Source: an uncultured Bacteroidales bacterium
GTDB lineage: Bacteria; Bacteroidota; Bacteroidia; Bacteroidales; Muribaculaceae
Direction: 5' to 3'
DNA: 49,866 nucleotides
Assembly (NCBI GenBank): GCA_949123685.1
Contig: CASBHZ010000014.1
Coordinates: 1 to 49,866 of the forward strand
Both the position numbers and the translations under genes were made by a program. Positions 8,853-17,511 of this stretch are shown here, in pieces; the first letter of the stretch is position 1; each line of letters starts with the position of its first letter. Below the pieces are notes generated by a model that was not told where the DNA came from, made no database searches, and was given only the letters and a program-made list of their open reading frames with translations.

Positions 8853-9556
8853 TTATTATTCTTTGAAGAATTGCAGGTATCCTTGTTAAGACTGATAGAT
8901 TTGAATGCAATGGAGGCATCTTTTGAATAAAAAATGATCAGCAGTGCCACTCCGATACAAATTGAAGAATCTGCAATATTGAATATATAGGCAAAAAACT
9001 CAAAATAATTGCCTCCTATGACAGGAATCCAATCCGGCCAATAGAAATCAAAGAACGGAAAATAGAGCATGTCTACTACTCGTCCTTCAAACCATCCCGC
9101 ATATCCACCGTCTGAAGGACACAATGTCGCAACAGTTGGTGGCATAGGATTGTTAAAGATTTTTCCATAAAATACACAATCGAATATATTGCCTGCCGCT
9201 CCTGCCACAATAAGTGCAACTGCAATGACAAAACCTTTGCGTAATTCTTTTAAATCCTTGATTTTTATTATAAACCATATAAAAAGAACCACTGCAATAA
9301 TACGTCCGAATGTAAGAACAAGTTTGTTCCATAACTCAAGACCGAATGCCATTCCATTATTCTCAATAAATTTTATATGGAACCATTTGGTGATTTCAAT
9401 ATCTTCACCGAGATAGAGATTGGTTTTAATCCAGATCTTGAGTGCCTGATCTACTATTATTACAGTCAATGCGATTATAAGAGCAAGCCATCCGGCAGAA
9501 ATTCCGGATGACTTGTTCTTCTTATTAAGCGTATGTCCGTTGTCTTGAAGTGTCAT
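8849..9556 (-). CDS. lspA: Lipoprotein signal peptidase (signal peptidase II)
   Basis: Inner-membrane aspartyl protease that cleaves signal peptides from prolipoproteins after lipidation. At 235 residues it is longer than the 160-170 of Proteobacteria. The extra length is an N-terminal tail and an insertion of about 35 residues between GAAGNIFDCVFYG and GRVVDMLYFP, as in other Bacteroidota. The two catalytic aspartates are in GRVVDM and FNIADSSI. Four membrane helices are visible (WLALIIALTVIIVDQ, LVLTFGRIIAVVLFIWFII, GFVIAVALIVAGAAGN, SSICIGVALLIIFY). The start overlaps the ileS stop by 4 nt and the stop overlaps the DUF4296 start by 4 nt. Confidence 0.95.
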   Translation of the reverse strand: MTLQDNGHTLNKKNKSSGISAGWLALIIALTVIIVDQALKIWIKTNLYLGEDIEITKWFHIKFIENNGMAFGLELWNKLVLTFGRIIAVVLFIWFIIKIKDLKELRKGFVIAVALIVAGAAGNIFDCVFYGKIFNNPMPPTVATLCPSDGGYAGWFEGRVVDMLYFPFFDFYWPDWIPVIGGNYFEFFAYIFNIADSSICIGVALLIIFYSKDASIAFKSISLNKDTCNSSKNNK

Positions 9557-12500
9557 TTTCTTGTTACCTTCGCAAGGATTTTTTCACCATCAATATCAAG
9601 TTCAACGACATTATCCCCAATCGGGGTAACTACTGTCTTAATCTCATCTGCAAGTACCTGAGCGGCTATGTAATCTTTGAATGAATCAATAGCTGCCGTT
9701 ACAGAAGGTGTTTCTGTCAATTCAACTTTTACTTTATCCGTAATGTCGAAGTCTGAGGATTTGCGTATGTTTTGAATGCGGTTGATTAACTCACGTGCCA
9801 TACCTTCGTTTTTCAACTCCGGAGTAAGTGTTACATCCAATGCTACAGTTACATTTCCCTCATTGGTTACAAGCCATCCCGGAACATCTTCTGGAATAAC
9901 TTCTACATCCTCGATGGTTATAACAGGCTGTTCAGGCAAGGTTGTGAATGTGAAAGAGCCATTCTTTTCAAGTTCGGCAATATCTTTCTGACTCATTTCT
10001 GTAATAGCTTTGCCAAGAGCCTTCATTATTTTGCCGTATTTTGGACCAAGTTTCTTGAAGTCAGCTTTCACCCTCTTTACAAGTCCACTTTCTTCATTAT
10101 CTACAATCTTAAGATCCTTGACATTAACTTCATCAAGCACAATACTTTTGATTTTTTCGATAGCATCGCGCTGTGAGGCATCGATAACCGGAATCAGAAG
10201 GGTCTGTAGCGGTTGACGCACTTTGAGGTTTACTTTACGTCTGAGGGCAAGCACATTCGAGGTTATTACCTGTGCGAGACTCATGCGCTCTTCAAGGTCC
10301 TTGTCGATTGCGGAAGTGTCTGCCACCGGGAAATCAGATAAGTGAACCGAAGAGTATTCATTACCGTCTTTTGCCGTCGGTGCCATGAGGTCGGCATAAA
10401 GTCTGTCGGCATAAAACGGTGCATATGGAGCCATTAGCTGTGCCACGGTCTTGAGACAGGCATATAGTGTCTGATATGCCGAAAGTTTGTCCGTATCCAT
10501 TTCTCCAGCCCAGAAACGTTTGCGGTTAAGGCGCACATACCAGTTGGAAAGATTGTCATTCACAAATGTGTCTATAGCACGTGCCGCTTTAGTTGGCTCA
10601 TAATCATCAAGGGCTGTCTCAACATCAATGATAAGACTATTGAGAAGTGAGAGTATCCACCTGTCAATTTCCGGACGTTTATCAAGTTCAACTTGAGTCT
10701 CTGTTCCGGTAAATCCGTCAACGTTTGCGTATAATGCGAAGAATTTGTATGTATTGTATAATGTTGAGAAAAGTTTTCTGCTCACTTCACCAACACCCTC
10801 TTCGTCATATTTCAAGTTATCCCATGGCTGAGAATTTGAGATCATGTACCAACGCACTGGATCGCTTCCGAATTTTTCTATGTTGCCGAATGGATCGATT
10901 GCATTGCCAAGGCGTTTGGACATTTTGTTTCCGTTTTTATCAAGAACGAGACCATTTGAAATAACAGCCTTATATGCAACGGAATCAAATACCATGCCGG
11001 CTATTGCATGCAATGTAAAGAACCATCCGCGAGTCTGGTCTACCCCTTCTGCAATAAAATCTGCAGGATATACCTCTTTAGAATCAAGCAGCTCTTTGTT
11101 TTCAAACGGATAGTGAATCTGTGCATATGGCATTGCACCGGAGTCAAACCATACGTCAATAAGATCCGTTTCGCGTTTCATGGGTTTACCACTTTCAGAA
11201 ACGAGTACTATGTCATCTACATAAGGACGGTGTATGTCGATCTTGTCGTAGTTCTCAGCTGTGAATGCACCGGGAATGAATCCTTTTGCTGTAAATGGAT
11301 TTTCTGTCATTACTCCCGCTTCAACTGAGCGATCGATAAGTTCACACAACTCCTCATAAGATCCGACGCATACCTCTTCCTTGCCATCTTCGGTTCGCCA
11401 TATAGGGAGCGGTGTTCCCCAATAACGGGAGCGTGACAGGTTCCAGTCCTGGACATTTTCAAGCCATTTGCCAAAACGTCCTGTTCCGGTAGATGCCGGT
11501 TTCCATTTGATTGTTTCGTTAAGCTCAATAAGTCTTTCGCGCGCTTGAGGAGTGCGTATAAACCAACTGTCAAGCGGATAATAGATCACAGGTTTGTCTG
11601 TTCTCCAGCAATGGGGATAGTTATGCACATGCTTTTCAATTTTGAATGCCTCTCCCGCCTGTTTCATTTCAATGCAAAGACGAACATTAAGGTCTTCCTC
11701 TTTTGCTGCCGCGCCTTCATCATATTTGCCATTGGTTGTGAAACGCGGGTCATATGCATTCTTGACATATTCACCTGCATGATGTCCATATCCCTCTATG
11801 TTTACGCACTTATCCACAAATTCAGGAGCAAGATCATCGATTAGATAAAATTTGCCTTGAAGGTCAACCATTGGGCGCGTTTCGCCTCGATGGTTAATCA
11901 TAAACAAAGAAGGTATGTTGGCAGCTTTCGCCACTTTCGCATCGTCAGCACCAAATGTGGGAGCTATGTGCACGATTCCTGTTCCGTCATCGGTAGTGAC
12001 ATAATCACCGGCTATGACGCGGAATGCCGCATCCGCCATCTCTACAAATTTGTCATTGCCTACGGAGAAAATATTCTCCGGATGAGCATTGGCAAATTCT
12101 GTTACATAATCAGCGCTATATTCGCCGAGTTTTTCCGTGGGTTTAACCCAAGGCATGAGTTGCTGATAGTGCATTCCGACAAGTTCATCTCCTGAGAAAC
12201 GGCCAACGATCCGGTACGGAATAATTTTGTCGCCTTGTTTATAGTCTTCAAGAGAAATGCTTTCTCCATCTTTCTTGAAATATGAACCGACAAGGTCTGC
12301 AGCCATTACCACAGTCACTTTTTCAGCAGTGTATGGATTGTATGTGCGGATTGCCACATATTCAAACTTGGGACCTACACATAGTGCCGTGTTAGACGGC
12401 AAAGTCCAAGGTGTTGTTGTCCATGCAAGAAAACAAGGTTTGCCCCAACCTGTCATCTCCGGTTTTGGATCTTTGATAGTAAAAAGTGCTGTGGCTGTAA

Positions 12501-13125
12501 GATCCTTGACATCTCGATAACATCCCGGCTGATTAAGCTCGTGGGAGCTAAGTCCTGTTCCCGCTCCGGGAGAATAAGGCTGAATGGTATATCCCTTGTA
12601 AAGGTACCCTTTCTTATATAACTCTTTAAGGAGCCACCATACTGATTCTATATATCTGTTGTCGTATGTGATATAAGGATTTTCAAGGTCAACCCAATAC
12701 CCCATCTTATGAGTAAGGTCGGTCCACTCTTTAGTGTATTTCATCACTTCGCGACGACAGGCGGCGTTATATTCGTCTACGGATATTTTTGCGCCTATGT
12801 CTTCTTTTGTGATGCCAAGAGTCTTTTCCACACCAAGTTCTACCGGAAGTCCGTGGGTATCCCAGCCTGCTTTACGCTTCACATGGAAGCCTTTCATTGT
12901 CTTATAGCGGCAAATAATATCCTTTATAGTTCGAGCCATTACGTGATGGATACCCGGCATGCCGTTAGCAGAAGGGGGACCTTCGAAAAACACGAATGTT
13001 GGGCATCCCTCTCTCTCCTTCATACTTGTCTCAAAGAGTGAATTGGCGTCCCAAAGTTCCAACATCTCTTTATTGATGTCGGAAAGGTTTAGCTGTTTGC
13101 TATATTCTTTAAAATTCTTTGCCAT
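9553..13125 (-). CDS. ileS: Isoleucyl-tRNA synthetase with a GIHH signature
   Basis: Class I aminoacyl-tRNA synthetase charging tRNA-Ile, 1190 residues, full length. The nucleotide signature normally written HIGH reads G58-I-H60-H61 in SANGMPGIHHVMAR. The second signature is KMSKR at 734-738. AGWDTHGLPVE, the editing-domain motif TTPWTLPSNTAL, DVWFDSGAMP and a long C-terminal extension resemble the type 2 (eukaryote-like) IleRS group. It heads the operon ileS-lspA-DUF4296. No dksA-like gene intervenes between ileS and lspA, unlike the arrangement I recall in some Bacteroides. The 58-bp gap to ddl contains no clear promoter. Confidence 0.97.
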   Translation of the reverse strand: MAKNFKEYSKQLNLSDINKEMLELWDANSLFETSMKEREGCPTFVFFEGPPSANGMPGIHHVMARTIKDIICRYKTMKGFHVKRKAGWDTHGLPVELGVEKTLGITKEDIGAKISVDEYNAACRREVMKYTKEWTDLTHKMGYWVDLENPYITYDNRYIESVWWLLKELYKKGYLYKGYTIQPYSPGAGTGLSSHELNQPGCYRDVKDLTATALFTIKDPKPEMTGWGKPCFLAWTTTPWTLPSNTALCVGPKFEYVAIRTYNPYTAEKVTVVMAADLVGSYFKKDGESISLEDYKQGDKIIPYRIVGRFSGDELVGMHYQQLMPWVKPTEKLGEYSADYVTEFANAHPENIFSVGNDKFVEMADAAFRVIAGDYVTTDDGTGIVHIAPTFGADDAKVAKAANIPSLFMINHRGETRPMVDLQGKFYLIDDLAPEFVDKCVNIEGYGHHAGEYVKNAYDPRFTTNGKYDEGAAAKEEDLNVRLCIEMKQAGEAFKIEKHVHNYPHCWRTDKPVIYYPLDSWFIRTPQARERLIELNETIKWKPASTGTGRFGKWLENVQDWNLSRSRYWGTPLPIWRTEDGKEEVCVGSYEELCELIDRSVEAGVMTENPFTAKGFIPGAFTAENYDKIDIHRPYVDDIVLVSESGKPMKRETDLIDVWFDSGAMPYAQIHYPFENKELLDSKEVYPADFIAEGVDQTRGWFFTLHAIAGMVFDSVAYKAVISNGLVLDKNGNKMSKRLGNAIDPFGNIEKFGSDPVRWYMISNSQPWDNLKYDEEGVGEVSRKLFSTLYNTYKFFALYANVDGFTGTETQVELDKRPEIDRWILSLLNSLIIDVETALDDYEPTKAARAIDTFVNDNLSNWYVRLNRKRFWAGEMDTDKLSAYQTLYACLKTVAQLMAPYAPFYADRLYADLMAPTAKDGNEYSSVHLSDFPVADTSAIDKDLEERMSLAQVITSNVLALRRKVNLKVRQPLQTLLIPVIDASQRDAIEKIKSIVLDEVNVKDLKIVDNEESGLVKRVKADFKKLGPKYGKIMKALGKAITEMSQKDIAELEKNGSFTFTTLPEQPVITIEDVEVIPEDVPGWLVTNEGNVTVALDVTLTPELKNEGMARELINRIQNIRKSSDFDITDKVKVELTETPSVTAAIDSFKDYIAAQVLADEIKTVVTPIGDNVVELDIDGEKILAKVTRK

Positions 13126-13183
13126 CTATATAGTGCAATGTTAATGTTGAGTTTAAAATTCAATACTGCCGGAGGTCGCATTT

Positions 13184-14380
13184 TTAGAATTTGGAGCCCT
13201 TTGCTCCTTTTGCTCCCTTTACACCGCCGCCAAGAGAAAAGATATTCTGATCGTAAGTGAAAGTCTTTCTTTCGATTGATCGTTTCCTTTTCAAGGCAAG
13301 CTGAACAAGTTTATCCATCAGTTCCGGGAATGATATCCCGGAAGCTTCCCAGAGATAGAACGAAAGTGAACCGGGAATAGTGTTGATTTCGTTCACATAT
13401 ATACGATTGTCTTTTTCATCAACCATTACGTCAACACGGCTTACCCCATGACAAGAAAGGACACGGAATGTTTCTCCCGCCATTTGACGTATCTGTTCGC
13501 TCATGCTTTCAGGAAGATCCGCAGGGATTCTTTTGTCACTTGCCTGCATTCCCGCAGTGGTTTTGGATCCCCCCATATATTTGTCCTCATATGAAAGGAA
13601 ATCACCTGTCTTGATAGGTTCTTCGCAAACAGATGACTGGTGTTCGTCGGCATCTCCGAGAACCGAGCAATTTATTTCTTTAAGCTGCTCGATCATATGC
13701 TCCACTATTATTCGCTGGGAAAACTTTTCCGCATTATCAATTTTTGATATCAATTCCTGACGGTTTGATGCTTTCCCGATGCCAACACTTGATCCGAGAT
13801 TCGCAGGCTTGACAATGACAGGATAACCTAATTTGTTTTCTACCTGTTCTATGATAGAATCTTTGGAAGATAACCATTGACGGTCTGTAAACCAGACATA
13901 ATCCACGATAGGCACACCGGACTCACGAAGAATCATCTTCATCGTGATTTTGTCCATGCCGTTTGCACTTGAAAGCGTATTACATCCTGCAAATGGGATG
14001 CCAATCGTTTCGAGTACGCCCTCGAAGATGCCGTCTTCTCCGTTAGTGCCATGAAGCACAGGGATGACCACATGTAAGGTGGTCACTATTGGATTGCGTT
14101 TGGAAAATATTCCGGTATTGACCTTATATAGGTTGTAATCCCCATATTCAGGGCGCATAAACACCTCTTCGGCATTTTCTACAACCTTCTTCATGTCGCG
14201 ATAATTGCGGATGTCAAGAAGATTGTCACCTGTATACCATTTTCCTTGTTTGGATATGTATACGGGAGTTATATCGTATTTTTCTTTGTCGAAGGCATTG
14301 ATAGCCTGCAAGGCTGATATGACGGAGATTTCATGCTCCACGGAGCGTCCTCCGAAAAAAACTGCTACATTCGTTTTCAT
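13184..14380 (-). CDS. ddl: D-alanine--D-alanine ligase
   Basis: ATP-grasp ligase making the D-Ala-D-Ala end of the peptidoglycan precursor in the cytoplasm, 398 residues. Motifs are FFGGRSVEHEISVISA, HGTNGEDG, VKPANLGSSVGIGKA, SRVDVMV and VNEINTIPGSLS, typical of D-Ala-D-Ala rather than D-Ala-D-Lac ligases. The last 15 residues form a low-complexity tail (GGGVKGAKGAKGSKF), a type of ending I recall from other Bacteroidota Ddl proteins. A strong promoter lies immediately upstream with its -7 box only 4 nt from the ATG, predicting a leaderless or nearly leaderless mRNA. Confidence 0.95.
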   Translation of the reverse strand: MKTNVAVFFGGRSVEHEISVISALQAINAFDKEKYDITPVYISKQGKWYTGDNLLDIRNYRDMKKVVENAEEVFMRPEYGDYNLYKVNTGIFSKRNPIVTTLHVVIPVLHGTNGEDGIFEGVLETIGIPFAGCNTLSSANGMDKITMKMILRESGVPIVDYVWFTDRQWLSSKDSIIEQVENKLGYPVIVKPANLGSSVGIGKASNRQELISKIDNAEKFSQRIIVEHMIEQLKEINCSVLGDADEHQSSVCEEPIKTGDFLSYEDKYMGGSKTTAGMQASDKRIPADLPESMSEQIRQMAGETFRVLSCHGVSRVDVMVDEKDNRIYVNEINTIPGSLSFYLWEASGISFPELMDKLVQLALKRKRSIERKTFTYDQNIFSLGGGVKGAKGAKGSKF

Positions 14381-14384
14381 AATG

Positions 14385-14416
14385 CAAAATTACTAATTAC
14401 TCACATATTAAACAAA
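14385..14416 (-). promoter_or_regulatory. Bacteroidota promoter for ddl
   Basis: On the minus strand, TTTG (complement of 14413-14416), a 20-nt spacer and TAATTTTG (complement of 14385-14392) match TTTG-N19/20-TAnnTTTG. The final G lies 4 nt before the ddl ATG. Confidence 0.75.
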
Positions 14417-14455
14417 AAGATTCAAAAAAAACTGTGAATTGATATGTATCCATAT

Positions 14456-14501
14456 AAAAAGTATAGAGTACGATGTGGTCACATCATACTCTATACTTTT
14501 T
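14456..14501. terminator. Bidirectional hairpin terminator after the TlpA-like gene
   Basis: A 15-bp perfect outer stem (14456-14470 with 14487-14501), one mismatch, then 6 more pairs and a 2-nt loop. Five A and five T bases flank the stem, so it works on either strand. It ends the rho-aroC-radical SAM-TlpA operon. Confidence 0.85.
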
Positions 14502-14553
14502 AACACTTGTTTGATTTGAAAATATCAAATAGTGTTGTCACATACTTATGCCA

Positions 14554-15654
14554 TTATTTGCCGTTGATCAACTTGGCAAGTGTATCGAAGAAAGAAGGAT
14601 CCTCCCCTACTGTGATATTGGCTATCTTGCCTTCCGGGCTGATTATAGCCTTGGTCGGAAAACCTTGAACTGCATAATCGGAAAGGATGCTTGTGCCTTC
14701 CGGGTTGTATACGTTCACCCATGGTAATTTATACTTTTCAACACCTTTGCGCCAGTTTGCCTCAGGTTCGTTGCAATCAACTCCAAGAATCTCAAGTTCG
14801 GGTTTATACTGCTCGTAAGCATCCTTGAGTTTCGGGAAACCTTTGATACACCATCCGCACCAGCTTCCCCAGAAATCAATGATCACCCATTTGCCACGGA
14901 AGTCTGACAACTTAACGTCTTTCCCCTCAAGGTTCTTGAGCGTAAAATCCGGAGCCATCACGTTGCCGGATTGAAGTTCCTGCATTTTCTTTTCTGCTGC
15001 TATGGCTTTCTCTACATATGCTTTCTGACCCTCTACGATAGGATAAAGTATTCCGCTTTTCAATGTTTCATCAATAGATGTAAGACCGGTCATGAAGTCT
15101 TCGCCGTCAAGACTCAAAAGGGCATAGAGTGATGCCGGGTCAGACGGATTTGAAGCTACATAATTCTTGAATAGCAGATTGTAATCTTTTTGAGCGGTTT
15201 CCATTGCTGCCTCATCACGTGGGTCGGCTTGTGCTGCTGCTTTATATTTCTCGAGAATAACACCTGATTCCTTTTTCAATTTCGTGATACCGTCCATCAG
15301 CTTTGAGCCGGTGACAACATAGTCGATGGGATTTTCTGAAGCTATTATTACAGCGAGGTTCTCTCCCGGTGCTGCGTAAAGGTCAACACCTTGACGTCCT
15401 CCGGATGTCAGGATCATATAACGTGCCGGACCCGCCGGGTCTATATCAAATTTCATTACACCGCCTATCGATTTGAGTGTATCGACAGTTGGTGTAGGTC
15501 TTTCAGCTCTTGGACGCACCATGTCGGAAACCAACATGCGTTCTACCGTATATACGGTGTCCGCTTTCCCCTCTGGAAATTTCACGGTAACATCTGCTGA
15601 CGCTATTGCAGGGATTGCGATTGCGGCGGTTGCCGCAAGAATTAATTTTTTCAT
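14554..15654 (-). CDS. TlpA-family thiol-disulfide oxidoreductase, exported
   Basis: A 366-residue periplasmic protein. Signal peptide at about 1-20 (LILAATAAIAIPAIASA), then a DUF4369-like beta domain and helical linker (about 20-235), then a thioredoxin/TlpA domain from about 240 (APDFTLKNLEGKDVKLSDFRGKW) with redox pair C266-G-W-C269 in WGSWCGWC and the cis-Pro region VQGFPTKAII. Such proteins reduce or oxidise periplasmic disulfides, for example during cytochrome c maturation; the partner is not shown here. It starts 5 nt after the stop of the TIGR01212 gene, so it is last in the rho operon. Confidence 0.9.
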   Translation of the reverse strand: MKKLILAATAAIAIPAIASADVTVKFPEGKADTVYTVERMLVSDMVRPRAERPTPTVDTLKSIGGVMKFDIDPAGPARYMILTSGGRQGVDLYAAPGENLAVIIASENPIDYVVTGSKLMDGITKLKKESGVILEKYKAAAQADPRDEAAMETAQKDYNLLFKNYVASNPSDPASLYALLSLDGEDFMTGLTSIDETLKSGILYPIVEGQKAYVEKAIAAEKKMQELQSGNVMAPDFTLKNLEGKDVKLSDFRGKWVIIDFWGSWCGWCIKGFPKLKDAYEQYKPELEILGVDCNEPEANWRKGVEKYKLPWVNVYNPEGTSILSDYAVQGFPTKAIISPEGKIANITVGEDPSFFDTLAKLINGK

Positions 15655-15659
15655 TGTTA

Positions 15660-16571
15660 TTATCTTTTAGTTATACTATTCAACTTGTTGATAAGGAGAT
15701 TTGTAAACTCATAATTTTTTAACCCCCATTTGGGCGTTATCACCTTGTCTGGGGGTGAGCTCGCTAAAAATCTTTCGATTGCGATATTTGACGGTACTAA
15801 ATTAATGATTTTTATGCATAAATCAATATAATTTTCCACTGAAAAAGGATATACTGTTAATTTTCTTTGAGTAATCAGTTTTTCAAGCCGTGTACCCTTT
15901 AATACTTGAAGATGATGCATCTTTATTGACTCTATTGGCAGTTGTGTTGCTCTCTTAACTGTTTCAAGCACCATATCCTCATCTTCTCCCGGTAACCCGG
16001 CAATGAGATGCAATCCTGTGGATAATCCTGCTTCATGAAGTCTTATCACTGCATCTTCTACATTGTGCCACGTATGTCCTCTGTTAATAACTTTCAAAGT
16101 CGTGTCATGGCTTGTCTCCGCACCTATTTCTATTATAATGGTTTTTTCATCATTAAGCCGGGAAAGCATGTCAATTACCGACTGAGGCAGAGTGTCGGGA
16201 CGTGTCCCTATTACCAGACCGACAATGTCTTCAACGTTCATAGCCTTGCGGTACATTTTCTCCAGCTCCTCTGTTGAACGTCCGAATGTGTTGCTAAAAG
16301 ATTGGAAATATGCAAGATATTTCATCTTCGGATACTTTTTTTTGAAAAAAGCTTTCCCCGCATTTAATTGCGCAGCTATGTCGCTATGTTCGAAACAATA
16401 TCCGGGAGTGAATGATGAATTGTCGCAATATATACACCCTCCTTTGCCAATTGTTCCGTCACGGTTTGGGCAAGAGAATCCAGCATTTATAGAAATCTTT
16501 TGTATTTTTTCACCTGGGAATTTCTCTCGCATATACTCGGCGAAATCCTTATAATGCATAAAAGTCAGCAA
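15660..16571 (-). CDS. TIGR01212-family (YhcC-like) radical SAM protein
   Basis: A 303-residue radical SAM protein of the YhcC/TIGR01212 family. The cluster cysteines are in FSCPNRDGTIGKGGCIYCDN, the family's C-x14-C-x2-C spacing. AYFQSFSNTFG, IGTRPDTLP, IEIGAETSHDTTL and INRGHTWHNVEDA are further hallmarks. The reaction is not established. The gene overlaps the end of aroC by 23 nt with the first Met, or 11 nt if it starts at Met5 (16559), which is more usual in the family. Confidence 0.9.
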   Translation of the reverse strand: MLTFMHYKDFAEYMREKFPGEKIQKISINAGFSCPNRDGTIGKGGCIYCDNSSFTPGYCFEHSDIAAQLNAGKAFFKKKYPKMKYLAYFQSFSNTFGRSTEELEKMYRKAMNVEDIVGLVIGTRPDTLPQSVIDMLSRLNDEKTIIIEIGAETSHDTTLKVINRGHTWHNVEDAVIRLHEAGLSTGLHLIAGLPGEDEDMVLETVKRATQLPIESIKMHHLQVLKGTRLEKLITQRKLTVYPFSVENYIDLCIKIINLVPSNIAIERFLASSPPDKVITPKWGLKNYEFTNLLINKLNSITKR

Positions 16572-17511
16572 TTGTAAGAATAGCCATTGCTTCTACCACC
16601 GGCACTGCGCGCAGTGCCACACATGGATCATGGCGACCCTTAGGATTGATAATTACTTTGTTTCTTTGTATGTCTATTGATTCAACAGGCTGCATGAGTG
16701 TTGGTGTCGGCTTGAAATAAACTTTGAAGTTTATAGGCATGCCGTTAGATATGCCGCCTTGTATTCCTCCTGAGTGGTTGGATTTAAAACCGATCTTGCC
16801 TGTTTCCGAGTCTACATAAGGAATGTCGAGACTCTCGCTGCCTTTCTTCATTGCCGCCTCAAATCCGTCGCCATATTCAAACGCTTTTGCCGCGTTTATA
16901 GTCATCATTGCAGAAGCGAGACGCGCAGAGAGCTTATCAAAAACCGGCTCCCCTATTCCGGGTTTCAATCCTTCTATGCAACCTTCTATTATCGCTCCGG
17001 TGCTGTCTCCGCATTGTGATGCATTTGCAATACTATTAGTCTCAATCAAGCGCGCAGAAACCTTTATGTTGAATGATTCCAGCCATTGCCGGCATATGGC
17101 TCCCGCCACAACCCATGATGCTGTTTCACGGGCACTTGCCCTCCCGCCTCCTTTGAAGTCATGGATGCCGTATTTGGTATAATACGTGTAGTCTGCATGA
17201 TTCGGGCGAAATTTACCTTCATAAGATGAATAGTCTTCAGGACGATGATCCCTATTTCTAATAATGAATCCGATCGGTGAACCCAATGTCAGTCCTTCAG
17301 CAGAGATTCCGGAAAGGACTTCCACCTTGTCCGGTTCTTTACGCTGAGACGTCAACGGATTGCGTCCCGGTGCACGTCTGTCCACTTCAGACTGGATCCG
17401 TTCAAAATCTATAGGTATGCGTGAGGGCATTCCATCAAGAATGCCCCCCATAGCCGGCCCGTGACTTTCACCAAAAGTCGTAAGCCTTATATTTTTACCA
17501 AAGGTGTTCAT
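16549..17511 (-). CDS. aroC: Chorismate synthase, short form
   Basis: Catalyses the last shikimate-pathway step, 5-enolpyruvylshikimate 3-phosphate to chorismate, using reduced FMN. Signatures GESHGPAMGGILDG, RRAPGRNP, RPNHADYTYYTKYG, GGGRASARETA, SNHSGGIQGGISNG and KGRHDPCVALRAVPVVEAM are all present. The length is 320 residues against about 360 in E. coli. By eye, about 35 residues are missing between the SARLIETNSI region and GDSTGAIIEG, where other enzymes carry a helical insertion. The reading frame is intact, so this is a compact enzyme rather than a pseudogene. Its ATG overlaps the rho stop by 1 nt. Confidence 0.94.
   Translation of the reverse strand: MNTFGKNIRLTTFGESHGPAMGGILDGMPSRIPIDFERIQSEVDRRAPGRNPLTSQRKEPDKVEVLSGISAEGLTLGSPIGFIIRNRDHRPEDYSSYEGKFRPNHADYTYYTKYGIHDFKGGGRASARETASWVVAGAICRQWLESFNIKVSARLIETNSIANASQCGDSTGAIIEGCIEGLKPGIGEPVFDKLSARLASAMMTINAAKAFEYGDGFEAAMKKGSESLDIPYVDSETGKIGFKSNHSGGIQGGISNGMPINFKVYFKPTPTLMQPVESIDIQRNKVIINPKGRHDPCVALRAVPVVEAMAILTIADFYAL

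Noticed and set aside
13184..13230. KGAKGAKGSKF tail of Ddl as a frameshift artefact
   Set aside because: The frame is clean and Gly/Lys-rich tails are, as far as I recall, usual in Bacteroidota Ddl.
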